64,000 nucleotides of DNA from Desmodus rotundus. Lineage: Eukaryota; Chordata; Mammalia; Chiroptera; Phyllostomidae. The notes under the pieces were generated by a model that was not told the origin of the DNA, did no database searches, and was given only the letters and a program-made list of their open reading frames with translations. Of the stretch, positions 9,691-23,284 are shown piece by piece. A program made the position numbers and the translations under genes. Position 1 is the first letter of the stretch, and each line of letters begins with the position of its first letter. The DNA is taken from NCBI RefSeq assembly GCF_022682495.2, contig NW_026527313.1, forward strand, positions 682,001-746,000, written 5' to 3'.

Positions 9691-11632
9691 CCCCTTTACG
9701 GATGGAAGAACAGGGGGATCTTCGCAGTGGTGGGGACGGGACGGAGGGGTCTGCGGGTTTGCAGCCACGTAGGCCAGTTGCTGGCACCCCGGCCCCATGT
9801 GTCCCAGCTCCATGGACGAGGTGGGCCGCTTATTGCGGGATGCAGGCGTCCTGCGGGGGTCAGGGGACGGCGTGGGCACTCCCCGGGCGAGAGAGGGCGC
9901 CTGGGACCCGAGAGAGCCCCGGGGAGAGTCCGAGGCCTGGCCGCAGAGGCAGCCATTGCCTCCCCGGGCTCCTACCATGGGGCCTGACCGTGTTCGCCCG
10001 AGGCCCAGGTTCACCGCAGGTGAATGCCTTTTGCGGACGCCAAGGACAGGAGGTCGCCGATTCCCTCACAGAGGTGGGGGTTCGAGCTCTGGGGGACTGA
10101 GGTCGCAGCGGTCACACTCCATTTTTGGGTGGTTCCGCAGAGACTGGAGGGTTGAAGCGGCTGGGTCCAAGTCTGCCGCCTTGTGGCAGGGTGGGGGCTT
10201 TGCAGGCGAAGCAAGGCTCTTAGCCTCCCAGGCGGGGCACAGGCCAGACTCCCCAAGGGAGAACCGGTCCTTGGTCGAGGGTCCCGCCCGCCCGCCCGGA
10301 ACCGCTCCACCTGGCGCGGAACCGTGGCCGGCCCCTCTTCCAGGCACCAGGTCCCTAGTTCTTTCCTGGCACTCTGCCTCTGCCGGGGTGGGAGAGCTGC
10401 TGGGAAGTGTGGTCCACGGGAAAACGCGCGGTCCTCTGGGTGGCAGGGAGGGCCTCCGTTAACTCTGACACCAGCCCAGGGACCCTGTGGACCTGGCCTG
10501 ATATCTCAAGGGGGGGGCACGTTGCCCGGAGGGATGCTCTTGGGGTGGGGCCTGCCTGCGCCTGCGCGGCCCCGCCTCTTGGCCCGAAACCACCCAGCCG
10601 CGGCTCGGACAAAAGCCATCTCCTGGGGGCCTCCCCCCTGTTCTTCCATCCGTAAAGGGGGACCCCTTTACGGATGGAAGAACAGGGGGATCTTCGCAGT
10701 GGTTGGGACGGGACGGAGGGGTCTGCGGGTTTGCAGCCACGTAGGCCAGTTGCTCGCACCCCGGCCCCATGTGTCCCAGCTCCATGGACGAGGTGGGCCG
10801 CTTATGGCGGGATGCAGGCGTCCTGCGGGGGTCAGGGGACGGCGTGGGCACTCCCCGGGCGAGAGAGGGCGCCTGGGACCCGAGAGAGCACCCGGGAAAA
10901 TGCCCAGCCCTGGCCCCCGGGGCTCCAGTGGCCTCCCCAGGCTCCTGCCGTGGGGCCTGGTCCCGCTCACCTGGGCCCAGGTTCTCCGCAGGTGAATGCC
11001 TTTTGCGGACACCAGGGACCACAGGCCGCGGATCCCTTCACGGGCAGGGGGGGTTCGAGCTCTGTGTGACCCAGGTCACAGCGCACACAGTCCCTTCTCG
11101 CAAAGTTCAGCCCAGACTTTAGAGAGTAGAAGCGTCTCGGTCCAAGTTTTCCGCCTCGGGGCAGGGTGGGGCCGTTTGAGCCAAGAGAGTCTCTTAGCCC
11201 CCCAGGCAGGTCTCAGGCCCGAGACCCCCAGGGAGACCCGGTCCCTGGGCGTGGGTCCCGCCCGCCCGGGCCCGCCCCACCTGGCCCGGAACCGTGGCCG
11301 GCCCCTCTTCCCGGCCCCAGGTCCCTAGCTCTTCCCTGGCACTCTGCCTCTGGCGGGGTGGGAGACGGGCTGGCAAGTGTGGTCCACGGGAAAACGCGCG
11401 GTCCTCTGGGTGGCAGGGAGGGCCTCCGTTAACTCTGACACCAGCCCAGGGACCCTGTGCACCTGGCCTGATATCTCAAGGGAGGGGCACGTTGCCCGGA
11501 GGGATGCTCTTGGGGTGGGGCCTGCTTGCGCCTGCGCGGCCCCGCCTCTTGGCCCGAAACCACCCAGCCGCGGCTCGGACAAAAGCCATCTCCTGGGGGC
11601 CTCCCCCCTGTTCTTCCATCCGTAAAGGGGGA
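9691..11632 (+). repeat. Dimer 6, beta'/e2'
   Basis: A 9691-10662, B 10663-11632. Markers are GCAGCCATTG at the A start, C10384 (CTGCCGGGG) in the A core, GTGGTTGGG at the B start, TGTGACC with GTCACAGC in the B core, and GAGAGTCTC, which occurs only here and in dimer 12. Confidence 0.95.
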
Positions 11633-13574
11633 CCCCTTTACGGATGGAAGAACAGGGGGATCTTCGCAGTGGTGGGGACGGGACGGAGGGGTCTGCGTGT
11701 TTGCAGCCACGTAGGCCAGTTGCTCGCACCCGGGCCCCATGTGTCCCAGCTCCATGGACGAGGTGGGCCGCTTATGGCGGGATGCAGGCGTCCTTCGGGG
11801 GTCAGGGGACGGCGTGGGCACTCCCCGGGCGAGAGAGGGCGCCTGGGACCCGAGAGAGCCCCGGGGAGAGTCCGAGGCCTGGCCGCAGAGGCTGCCATAG
11901 CCTCCCCGGGCTCCTACCATGGGGCCTGACCGTGTTCGCCCGAGGCCCAGGTTCACCGCAGGTGAATGCCTTTTGCGGACGCCAAGGACAGGAGGTCGCC
12001 GATTCCCTCACAGAGGTGGGGGTTCGAGCTCTGGGGGACTGAGGTCGCAGCGGTCACACTCCATTTTTGGGTGGTTCCGCAGAGACTGGAGGGTTGAAGC
12101 GGCTGGGTCCAAGTCTGCCGCCTTGTGGCAGGGTGGGGGCTTTGCAGGCGAAGCAAGGCTCTTAGCCTCCCAGGCGGGGCACAGGCCAGACTCCCCAAGG
12201 GAGAACCGGTCCTTGGTCGAGGGTCCCGCCCGCCCGCCCGGAACCGCTCCACCTGGCGCGGAACCGTGGCCGGCCCCTCTTCCAGGCACCAGGTCCCTAG
12301 TTCTTTCCTGGCACTCTGCCTCTGCGGGGGTGGGAGAGCTGCTGGGAAGTGTGGTCCACGGGAAAACGCGCGGTCCTCTGGGTGGCAGGGAGGGCCTCCG
12401 TTAACTCTGACACCAGCCCAGGGACCCTGTGGACCTGGCCTGATATCTCAAGGGGGGGGCACGTTGCCCGGAGGGATGCTCTTGGGGTGGGGCCTGCCTG
12501 CGCCTGCGCGGCCCCGCCTCTTGGCCCGAAACCACCCAGCCGCGGCTCGGACAAAAGCCATCTCCTGGGGGCCTCCCCCCTGTTCTTCCATCCGTAAAGG
12601 GGGACCCCTTTACGGATGGAAGAACAGGGGGATCTTCGCAGTGGTGGGGACGGGACGGAGGGGTCTGCGGGTTTGCAGCCACGTAGGCCAGTTGCTCGCA
12701 CCCCGGCCCCATGTGTCCCAGCTCCATGGACGAGGTGGGCCGCTTATGGCGGGATGCAGGCGTCCTGCGGGGGTCAGGGGACGGCGTGGGCACTCCCCGG
12801 GCGAGAGAGGGCGCCTGGGACCCGAGAGAGCACCCGGGAAAATGCCCAGCCCTGGCCCCCGGGGCTCCAGTGGCCTCCCCAGGCTCCTGCCGTGGGGCCT
12901 GGTCCCGCTCACCTGGGCCCAGGTTCTCCGCAGGTGAATGCCTTTTGCGGACACCAGGGACCACAGGCCGCGGATCCCTTCACGGGCAGGGGGGATTCGA
13001 GCTCTGTGGGACCCAGGTCGCAGCGCACACAGTCCCTTCTCGCAAAGTTCAGCCCAGACTTTAGAGAGTAGAAGCGTCTCGGTCCAAGTTTTCCGCCTCG
13101 GGGCAGGGTGGGGCCGTTTGAGCCAAGAGAGACTCTTAGCCCCCCAGGCAGGTCTCAGGCCCGAGACCCCCAGGGAGACCCGGTCCCTGGGCGTGGGTCC
13201 CGCCCGCCCGGGCCCGCCCCACCTGGCCCGGAACCGTGGCCGGCCCCTCTTCCCGGCCCCAGGTCCCTAGCTCTTCCCTGGCACTCTGCCTCTGGCGGGG
13301 TGGGAGACGGGCTGGCAAGTGTGGTCCACGGGAAAACGCGCGGTCCTCTGGGTGGCAGGGAGGGCCTCCGTTAACTCTGACACCAGCCCAGGGACCCTGT
13401 GGACCTGACCTGATATCTCAAGGGGGGGGCACGTTGCCCGGAGGGATGCTCTTGTGGTGGGGCCTGCCTGCGCCTGCGCGGCCCCGCCTCTTGGCCCGAA
13501 ACCACCCAGCCGCGGCTCCGACAAAAGCCATCTCCTGGGGGCCTCCCCCCTGTTCTTCCATCCGTAAAGGGGGA
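11633..13574 (+). repeat. Dimer 7, alpha/e1
   Basis: A 11633-12604, B 12605-13574. It carries T11698 like dimer 1. A12995 interrupts the G run of the B core and is private. The B-end palindrome arm is intact, unlike dimer 1. Confidence 0.95.
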
Positions 13575-15516
13575 CCCCTTTACGGATGGAAGAACAGGGG
13601 GATCTTCGCAGTGGTGGGGACGGGACGGAGGGGTCTGCGGGTTTGCAGCCACGTAGGCCAGTTGCTGGCACCCCGGCCCCATGTGTCCCAGCTCCATGGA
13701 CGAGGTGGGCCGCTTATTGCGGGATGCAGGCGTCCTGCGGGGGTCAGGGGACGGCGTGGGCACTCCCCGGGCGAGAGAGGGCGCCTGGGACCCGAGAGAG
13801 CCCCGGGGAGAGTCCGAGGCCTGGCCGCAGAGGCTGCCATTGCCTCCCCGGGCTCCTACCATGGGGCCTGACCGTGTTCGCCCGAGGCCCAGGTTCACCG
13901 CAGGTGAATGCCTTTTGCGGACGCCAAGGACAGGAGGTCGCCGATTCCCTCACAGAGGTGGGGGTTCGAGCTCTGGGGGACTGAGGTCGCAGCGGTCACA
14001 CTCCATTTTTGGGTGGTTCCGCAGAGACTGGAGGGTTGAAGCGGCTGGGTCCAAGTCTGCCGCCTTGTGGCAGGGTGGGGGCTTTGCAGGCGAAGCAAGG
14101 CTCTTAGCCTCCCAGGCGGGGCACAGGCCAGACTCCCCAAGGGAGAACCGGTCCTTGGTCGAGGGTCCCGCCCGCCCGCCCGGAACCGCTCCACCTGGCG
14201 CGGAACCGTGGCCGGCCCCTCTTCCAGGCACCAGGTCCCTAGTTCTTTCCTGGCACTCTGCCTCTGCGGGGGTGGGAGAGCTGCTGGGAAGTGTGGTCCA
14301 CGGGAAAACGCGCGGTCCTCTGGGTGGCAGGGAGGGCCTCCGTTAACTCTGACACCAGCCCAGGGACCCTGTGGACCTGGCCTGATATCTCAAGGGGGGG
14401 GCACGTTGCCCGGAGGGATGCTCTTGGGGTGGGGCCTGCCTGCGCCTGCGCGGCCCCGCCTCTTGGCCCGAAACCACCCAGCCGCGGCTCGGACAAAAGC
14501 CATCTCCTGGGGGCCTCCCCCCTGTTCTTCCATCCGTAAAGGGGGACCCCTTTACGGATGGAAGAACAGGGGGATCTTCGCAGTGGTGGGGACGGGACGG
14601 AGGGGTCTGCGGGTTTGCAGCCACGTAGGCCAGTTGCTCGCACCCCGGCCCCATGTGTCCCAGCTCCATGGACGAGGTGGGCCGCTTATGGCGGGATGCA
14701 GGCGTCCTGCGGGGGTCAGGGGACGGCGTGGGCACTCCCCGGGCGAGAGAGGGCGCCTGGGACCCGAGAGAGCACCCGGGAAAATGCCCAGCCCTGGCCC
14801 CCGGGGCTCCAGTGGCCTCCCCAGGCTCCTGCCGTGGGGCCTGGTCCCGCTCACCTGGGCCCAGGTTCTCCGCAGGTGAATGCCTTTTGCGGACACCAGG
14901 GACCACAGGCCGCGGATCCCTTCACGGGCAGGGGGGGTTCGAGCTCTGTGGGACCCAGGTCGCAGCGCACACAGTCCCTTCTCGCAAAGTTCAGCCCAGA
15001 CTTTAGAGAGTAGAAGCGTCTCGGTCCAAGTTTTCCGCCTCGGGGCAGGGTGGGGCCGTTTGAGCCAAGAGAGACTCTTAGCCCCCCAGGCAGGTCTCAG
15101 GCCCGAGACCCCCAGGGAGACCCGGTCCCTGGGCGTGGGTCCCGCCCGCCCGGGCCCGCCCCACCTGGCCCGGAACCGTGGCCGGCCCCTCTTCCCGGCC
15201 CCAGGTCCCTAGCTCTTCCCTGGCACTCTGCCTCTGGCGGGGTGGGAGACGGGCTGGCAAGTGTGGTCCACGGGAAAACGCGCGGTCCTCTGGGTGGCAG
15301 GGAGGGCCTCCGTTAACTCTGACACCAGCCCAGGGACCCTGTGCACCTGGCCTGATATCTCAAGGGAGGGGCACGTTGCCCGGAGGGATGCTCTTGGGGT
15401 GGGGCCTGCTTGCGCCTGCGCGGCCCCGCCTCTTGGCCCGAAACCACCCAGCCGCGGCTCGGACAAAAGCTATCTCCTGGGGGCCTCCCCCCTGTTCTTC
15501 CATCCGTAAAGGGGGA
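13575..15516 (+). repeat. Dimer 8, beta/e2
   Basis: A 13575-14546, B 14547-15516. It matches dimer 2 at +11,652 bp, including TTATTGCGG with GCTGCCATTG and AAAGCTATC. Confidence 0.95.
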
Positions 15517-17458
15517 CCCCTTTACGGATGGAAGAACAGGGGGATCTTCGCAGTGGTGGGGACGGGACGGAGGGGTCTGCGGGTTTGCAGCCACGTAGGC
15601 CAGTTGCTGGCACCCCGGCCCCATGTGTCCCAGCTCCATGGACGAGGTGGGCCGCTTATGGCGGGATGCAGGCGTCCTGCGGGGGTCAGGGGACGGCGTG
15701 GGCACTCCCCGGGCGAGAGAGGGCGCCTGGGACCCGAGAGAGCCCCGGGGAGAGTCCGAGGCCTGGCCGCAGAGGCTGCCATTGCCTCCCCGGGCTCCTA
15801 CCATGGGGCCTGACCGTGTTCGCCCGAGGCCCAGGTTCACCGCAGGTGAATGCCTTTTGCGGACGCCAAGGACAGGAGGTCGCCGATTCCCTCACAGAGG
15901 TGGGGGTTCGAGCTCTGGGGGACTGAGGTCGCAGCGGTCACACTCCATTTTTGGGTGGTTCCGCAGAGACTGGAGGGTTGAAGCGGCTGGGTCCAAGTCT
16001 GCCGCCTTGTGGCAGGGTGGGGGCTTTGCAGGCGAAGCAAGGCTCTTAGCCTCCCAGGCGGGGCACAGGCCAGACTCCCCAAGGGAGAACCGGTCCTTGG
16101 TCGAGGGTCCCGCCCGCCCGCCCGGAACCGCTCCACCTGGCGCGGAACCGTGGCCGGCCCCTCTTCCAGGCACCAGGTCCCTAGTTCTTTCCTGGCACTC
16201 TGCCTCTGCGGGGGTGGGAGAGCTGCTGGGAAGTGTGGTCCACGGGAAAACGCGCGGTCCTCTGGGTGGCAGGGAGGGCCTCCGTTAACTCTGACACCAG
16301 CCCAGGGACCCTGTGGACCTGGCCTGATATCTCAAGGGGGGGGCACGTTGCCCGGAGGGATGCTCTTGGGGTGGGGCCTGCCTGCGCCTGCGCGGCCCCG
16401 CCTCTTGGCCCGAAACCACCCAGCCGCGGCTCGGACAAAAGCCATCTCCTGGGGGCCTCCCCCCTGTTCTTCCATCCGTAAAGGGGGACCCCTTTACGGA
16501 TGGAAGAACAGGGGGATCTTCGCAGTGGTTGGGACGGGACGGAGGGGTCTGCGGGTTTGCAGCCACGTAGGCCAGTTGCTCGCACCCCGGCCCCATGTGT
16601 CCCAGCTCCATGGACGAGGTGGGCCGCTTATGGCGGGATGCAGGCATCCTGCGGGGGTCAGGGGACGGCGTGGGCACTCCCCGGGCGAGAGAGGGCGCCT
16701 GGGGCCCGAGAGAGCACCCGGGAAAATGCCCAGCCCTGGCCCCCGGGGCTCCAGTGGCCTCCCCAGGCTCCTGCCGTGGGGCCTGGTCCCGCTCACCTGG
16801 GCCCAGGTTCTCCGCAGGTGAATGCCTTTTGCGGACACCAGGGACCACAGGCCGCGGATCCCTTCACGGGCAGGGGGGGTTCGAGCTCTGTGGGACCCAG
16901 GTCGCAGCGCACACAGTCCCTTCTCGCAAAGTTCAGCCCAGACTTTAGAGAGTAGAAGCGTCTCGGTCCAAGTTTTCCGCCTCGGGGCAGGGTGGGGCCG
17001 TTTGAGCCAAGAGAGACTCTTAGCCCCCCAGGCAGGTCTCAGGCCCGAGACCCCCAGGGAGACCCGGTCCCTGGGCGTGGGTCCCGCCCGCCCGGGCCCG
17101 CCCCACCTGGCCCGGAACCGTGGCCGGCCCCTCTTCCCGGCCCCAGGTCCCTAGCTCTTCCCTGGCACTCTGCCTCTGGCGGGGTGGGAGACGGGCTGGC
17201 AAGTGTGGTCCACGGGAAAACGCGCGGTCCTCTGTGTGGCAGGGAGGGCCTCCGTTAACTCTGACACCAGCCCAGGGACCCTGTGCACCTGGCCTGATAT
17301 CTCAAGGGGGGGGCACGTTGCCCGGAGGGATGCTCTTGGGGTGGGGCCTGCCTGCGCCTGCGCGGCCCCGCCTCTTGGCCCGAAACCACCCAGCCGCGGC
17401 TCGGACAAAAGCCATCTCCTGGGGGCCTCCCCCCTGTTCTTCCATCCGTAAAGGGGGA
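15517..17458 (+). repeat. Dimer 9, gamma/e3
   Basis: A 15517-16488, B 16489-17458. It matches dimer 3 (A16646, T17235) but has the common G where dimer 3 has T5625. Confidence 0.95.
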
Positions 17459-19400
17459 CCCCTTTACGGATGGAAGAACAGGGGGATCTTCGCAGTGGTG
17501 GGGACGGGACGGAGGGGTCTGCGGGTTTGCAGCCACGTAGGCCAGTTGCTCGCACCCGGGCCCCATGTGTCCCAGCTCCATGGACGAGGTGGGCCGCTTA
17601 TGGCGGGATGCAGGCGTCCTTCGGGGGTCAGGGGACGGCGTGGGCACTCCCCGGGCGAGAGAGGGCGCCTGGGACCCGAGAGAGCCCCGGGGAGAGTCCG
17701 AGGCCTGGCCGCAGAGGCTGCCATAGCCTCCCCGGGCTCCTACCATGGGGCCTGACCGTGTTCGCCCGAGGCCCAGGTTCACCGCAGGTGAATGCCTTTT
17801 GCGGACGCCAAGGACAGGAGGTCGCCGATTCCCTCACAGAGGTGGGGGTTCGAGCTCTGGGGGACTGAGGTCGCAGCGGTCACACTCCATTTTTGGGTGG
17901 TTCCGCAGAGACTGGAGGGTTGAAGCGGCTGGGTCCAAGTCTGCCGCCTTGTGGCAGGGTGGGGGCTTTGCAGGCGAAGCAAGGCTCTTAGCCTCCCAGG
18001 CGGGGCACAGGCCAGACTCCCCAAGGGAGAACCGGTCCTTGGTCGAGGGTCCCGCCCGCCCACCCGGAACCGCTCCACCTGGCGCGGAACCGTGGCCGGC
18101 CCCTCTTCCAGGCACCAGGTCCCTAGTTCTTTCCTGGCACTCTGCCTCTGCGGGGGTGGGAGAGCTGCTGGGAAGTGTGGTCCACGGGAAAACGCGCGGT
18201 CCTCTGGGTGGCAGGGAGGGCCTCCGTTAACTCTGACACCAGCCCAGGGACCCTGTGGACCTGGCCTGATATCTCAAGGGGGGGGCACGTTGCCCGGAGG
18301 GATGCTCTTGGGGTGGGGCCTGCCTGCGCCTGCGCGGCCCCGCCTCTTGGCCCGAAACCACCCAGCCGCGGCTCGGACAAAAGCCATCTCCTGGGGGCCT
18401 CCCCCCTGTTCTTCCATCCGTAAAGGGGGACCCCTTTACGGATGGAAGAACAGGGGGATCTTCGCAGTGGTGGGGACGGGACGGAGGGGTCTGCGGGTTT
18501 GCAGCCACGTAGGCCAGTTGCTCGCACCCCGGCCCCATGTGTCCCAGCTCCATGGACGAGGTGGGCCGCTTATGGCGGGATGCAGGCGTCCTGCGGGGGT
18601 CAGGGGACGGCGTGGGCACTCCCCGGGCGAGAGAGGGCGCCTGGGACCCGAGAGAGCACCCGGGAAAATGCCCAGCCCTGGCCCCCGGGGCTCCAGTGGC
18701 CTCCCCAGGCTCCTGCCGTGGGGCCTGGTCCCGCTCACCTGGGCCCAGGTTCTCCGCAGGTGAATGCCTTTTGCGGACACCAGGGACCACAGGCCGCGGA
18801 TCCCTTCACGGGCAGGGGGGGTTCGAGCTCTGTGGGACCCAGGTCGCAGCGCACACAGTCCCTTCTCGCAAAGTTCAGCCCAGACTTTAGAGAGTAGAAG
18901 CGTCTCGGTCCAAGTTTTCCGCCTCGGGGCAGGGTGGGGCCGTTTGAGCCAAGAGAGACTCTTAGCCCCCCAGGCAGGTCTCAGGCCCGAGACCCCCAGG
19001 GAGACCCGGTCCCTGGGCGTGGGTCCCGCCCGCCCGGGCCCGCCCCACCTGGCCCGGAACCGTGGCCGGCCCCTCTTCCCGGCCCCAGGTCCCTAGCTCT
19101 TCCCTGGCACTCTGCCTCTGGCGGGGTGGGAGACGGGCTGGCAAGTGTGGTCCACGGGAAAACGCGCGGTCCTCTGGGTGGCAGGGAGGGCCTCCGTTAA
19201 CTCTGACACCAGCCCAGGGACCCTGTGCACCTGGCCTGATATCTCAAGGGGGGGGCACGTTGCCCGGAGGGATGCTCTTGTGGTGGGGCCTGCCTGCGCC
19301 TGCGCGGCCCCGCCTCTTGGCCCGAAACCACCCAGCCGCGGCTCGGACAAAAGCCATCTCCTGGGGGCCTCCCCCCTGTTCTTCCATCCGTAAAGGGGGA
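17459..19400 (+). repeat. Dimer 10, alpha/e4
   Basis: A 17459-18430, B 18431-19400. It matches dimer 4, including A18062. Confidence 0.95.
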
Positions 19401-21342
19401 CCCCTTTACGGATGGAAGAACAGGGGGATCTTCGCAGTGGTGGGGACGGGACGGAGGGGTCTGCGGGTTTGCAGCCACGTAGGCCAGTTGCTCGCACCCG
19501 GGCCCCATGTGTCCCAGCTCCATGGACGAGGTGGGCCGCTTATGGCGGGATGCAGGCGTCCTTCGGGGGTCAGGGGACGGCTTGGGCACTCCCCGGGCGA
19601 GAGAGGGCGCCTGGGACCCGAGAGAGCCCCGGGGAGAGTCCGAGGCCTGGCCGCAGAGGCTGCCATAGCCTCCCCGGGCTCCTACCATGGGGCCTGACCG
19701 TGTTCGCCCGAGGCCCAGGTTCACCGCAGGTGAATGCCTTTTGCGGACGCCAAGGACAGGAGGTCGCCGATTCCCTCACAGAGGTGGGGGTTCGAGCTCT
19801 GGGGGACTGAGGTCGCAGCGGTCACACTCCATTTTTGGGTGGTTCCGCAGAGACTGGAGGGTTGAAGCGGCTGGGTCCAAGTCTGCCGCCTTGTGGCAGG
19901 GTGGGGGCTTTGCAGGCGAAGCAAGGCTCTTAGCCTCCCAGGCGGGGCACAGGCCAGACTCCCCAAGGGAGAACCGGTCCTTGGTCGAGGGTCCCGCCCG
20001 CCCGCCCGGAACCGCTCCACCTGGCGCGGAACCGTGGCCGGCCCCTCTTCCAGGCACCAGGTCCCTAGTTCTTTCCTGGCACTCTGCCTCTGCGGGGGTG
20101 GGAGAGCTGCTGGGAAGTGTGGTCCACGGGAAAACGCGCGGTCCTCTGGGTGGCAGGGAGGGCCTCCGTTAACTCTGACACCAGCCCAGGGACCCTGTGG
20201 ACCTGGCCTGATATCTCAAGGGGGGGGCACGTTGCCCGGAGGGATGCTCTTGGGGTGGGGCCTGCCTGCGCCTGCGCGGCCCCGCCTCTTGGCCCGAAAC
20301 CACCCAGCCGCGGCTCGGACAAAAGCCATCTCCTGGGGGCCTCCCCCCTGTTCTTCCATCCGTAAAGGGGGACCCCTTTACGGATGGAAGAACAGGGGGA
20401 TCTTCGCAGTGGTGGGGACGGGACGGAGGGGTCTGCGGGTTTGCAGCCACGTAGGCCAGTTGCTCGCACCCCGGCCCCATGTGTCCCAGCTCCATGGACG
20501 AGGTGGGCCGCTTATGGCGGGATGCAGGCGTCCTGCGGGGGTCAGGGGACGGCGTGGGCACTCCCCGGGCGAGAGAGGGCGCCTGGGACCCGAGAGAGCA
20601 CCCGGGAAAATGCCCAGCCCTGGCCCCCGGGGCTCCAGTGGCCTCCCCAGGCTCCTGCCGTGGGGCCTGGTCCCGCTCACCTGGGCCCAGGTTCTCCGCA
20701 GGTGAATGCCTTTTGCGGACACCAGGGACCACAGGCCGCGGATCCCTTCACGGGCAGGGGGGGTTCGAGCTCTGTGGGACCCAGGTCGCAGCGCACACAG
20801 TCCCTTCTCGCAAAGTTCAGCCCAGACTTTAGAGAGTAGAAGCGTCTCGGTCCAAGTTTTCCGCCTCGGGGCAGGGTGGGGCCGTTTGAGCCAAGAGAGA
20901 CTCTTAGCCCCCCAGGCAGGTCTCAGGCCCGAGACCCCCAGGGAGACCCGGTCCCTGGGCGTGGGTCCCGCCCGCCCGGGCCCGCCCCACCTGGCCCGGA
21001 ACCGTGGCCGGCCCCTCTTCCCGGCCCCAGGTCCCTAGCTCTTCCCTGGCACTCTGCCTCTGGCGGGGTGGGAGACGGGCTGGCAAGTGTGGTCCACGGG
21101 AAAACGCGCGGTCCTCTGGGTGGCAGGGAGGGCCTCCGTTAACTCTGACACCAGCCCAGGGACCCTGTGGACCTGACCTGATATCTCAAGCGGGGGGCAC
21201 GTTGCCCGGAGGGATGCTCTTGTGGTGGGGCCTGCCTGCGCCTGCGCGGCCTCGCCTCTTGGCCCGAAACCACCCAGCCGCGGCTCCGACAAAAGCCATC
21301 TCCTGGGGGCCTCCCCCCTGTTCTTCCATCCGTAAAGGGGGA
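19401..21342 (+). repeat. Dimer 11, alphaT/e5
   Basis: A 19401-20372, B 20373-21342. It matches dimer 5, including T19582 and CGGCCTCGCC near its end. Confidence 0.95.
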
Positions 21343-23284
21343 CCCCTTTACGGATGGAAGAACAGGGGGATCTTCGCAGTGGTGGGGACGGGACGGAGGG
21401 GTCTGCGGGTTTGCAGCCACGTAGGCCAGTTGCTGGCACCCCGGCCCCATGTGTCCCAGCTCCATGGACGAGGTGGGCCGCTTATTGCGGGATGCAGGCG
21501 TCCTGCGGGGGTCAGGGGACGGCGTGGGCACTCCCCGGGCGAGAGAGGGCGCCTGGGACCCGAGAGAGCCCCGGGGAGAGTCCGAGGCCTGGCCGCAGAG
21601 GCAGCCATTGCCTCCCCGGGCTCCTACCATGGGGCCTGACCGTGTTCGCCCGAGGCCCAGGTTCACCGCAGGTGAATGCCTTTTGCGGACGCCAAGGACA
21701 GGAGGTCGCCGATTCCCTCACAGAGGTGGGGGTTCGAGCTCTGGGGGACTGAGGTCGCAGCGGTCACACTCCATTTTTGGGTGGTTCCGCAGAGACTGGA
21801 GGGTTGAAGCGGCTGGGTCCAAGTCTGCCGCCTTGTGGCAGGGTGGGGGCTTTGCTGGCGAAGCAAGGCTCTTAGCCTCCCAGGCGGGGCACAGGCCAGA
21901 CTCCCCAAGGGAGAACCGGTCCTTGGTCGAGGGTCCCGCCCGCCCGCCCGGAACCGCTCCACCTGGCGCGGAACCGTGGCCGGCCCCTCTTCCAGGCACC
22001 AGGTCCCTAGTTCTTTCCTGGCACTCTGCCTCTGCCGGGGTGGGAGAGCTGCTGGGAAGTGTGGTCCACGGGAAAACGCGCGGTCCTCTGGGTGGCAGGG
22101 AGGGCCTCCGTTAACTCTGACACCAGCCCAGGGACCCTGTGGACCTGGCCTGATATCTCAAGGGGGGGGCACGTTGCCCGGAGGGATGCTCTTGGGGTGG
22201 GGCCTGCCTGCGCCTGCGCGGCCCCGCCTCTTGGCCCGAAACCACCCAGCCGCGGCTCGGACAAAAGCCATCTCCTGGGGGCCTCCCCCCTGTTCTTCCA
22301 TCCGTAAAGGGGGACCCCTTTACGGATGGAAGAACAGGGGGATCTTCGCAGTGGTTGGGACGGGACGGAGGGGTCTGCGGGTTTGCAGCCACGTAGGCCA
22401 GTTGCTCGCACCCCGGCCCCATGTGTCCCAGCTCCATGGACGAGGTGGGCCGCTTATGGCGGGATGCAGGCGTCCTGCGGGGGTCAGGGGACGGCGTGGG
22501 CACTCCCCGGGCGAGAGAGGGCGCCTGGGACCCGAGAGAGCACCCGGGAAAATGCCCAGCCCTGGCCCCCGGGGCTCCAGTGGCCTCCCCAGGCTCCTGC
22601 CGTGGGGCCTGGTCCCGCTCACCTGGGCCCAGGTTCTCCGCAGGTGAATGCCTTTTGCGGACACCAGGGACCACAGGCCGCGGATCCCTTCACGGGCAGG
22701 GGGGGTTCGAGCTCTGTGTGACCCAGGTCACAGCGCACACAGTCCCTTCTCGCAAAGTTCAGCCCAGACTTTAGAGAGTAGAAGCGTCTCGGTCCAAGTT
22801 TTCCGCCTCGGGGCAGGGTGGGGCCGTTTGAGCCAAGAGAGTCTCTTAGCCCCCCAGGCAGGTCTCAGGCCCGAGACCCCCAGGGAGACCCGGTCCCTGG
22901 GCGTGGGTCCCGCCCGCCCGGGCCCGCCCCACCTGGCCCGGAACCGTGGCCGGCCCCTCTTCCCGGCCCCAGGTCCCTAGCTCTTCCCTGGCACTCTGCC
23001 TCTGGCGGGGTGGGAGACGGGCTGGCAAGTGTGGTCCACGGGAAAACGCGCGGTCCTCTGGGTGGCAGGGAGGGCCTCCGTTAACTCTGACACCAGCCCA
23101 GGGACCCTGTGCACCTGGCCTGATATCTCAAGGGAGGGGCACGTTGCCCGGAGGGATGCTCTTGGGGTGGGGCCTGCTTGCGCCTGCGCGGCCCCGCCTC
23201 TTGGCCCGAAACCACCCAGCCGCGGCTCGGACAAAAGCCATCTCCTGGGGGCCTCCCCCCTGTTCTTCCATCCGTAAAGGGGGA
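21343..23284 (+). repeat. Dimer 12, beta'/e2'
   Basis: A 21343-22314, B 22315-23284. It matches dimer 6 (C22036, TGTGACC, GAGAGTCTC) and has private T21856 (TTTGCTGGCG). Confidence 0.95.

Larger units (their letters stand above)
1..11632 (+). repeat. Higher-order repeat, copy I (6 dimers)
   Basis: Dimers 1-6 have class order alpha/e1, beta/e2, gamma/e3, alpha/e4, alphaT/e5, beta'/e2'. The same order with the same minor variants follows at +11,652 bp. Shared rare markers include T46 with T11698, A4994 with A16646, A6410 with A18062 and T7930 with T19582. The five differences from copy II that I noticed are A88, A1896 and T5625 private to copy I, and A12995 and T21856 private to copy II. The copy lacks 20 bp at its 5' end because of the window edge. 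Confidence 0.9.
11633..23284 (+). repeat. Higher-order repeat, copy II (6 dimers)
   Basis: Dimers 7-12 reproduce dimers 1-6 in order. This 11,652-bp block begins with an alpha dimer carrying T11698 and ends with the beta'/e2' dimer carrying C22036 and the GAGAGTCTC variant found otherwise only in dimer 6. The near absence of differences from copy I indicates a recent segmental duplication inside the array (inference). Confidence 0.9.
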
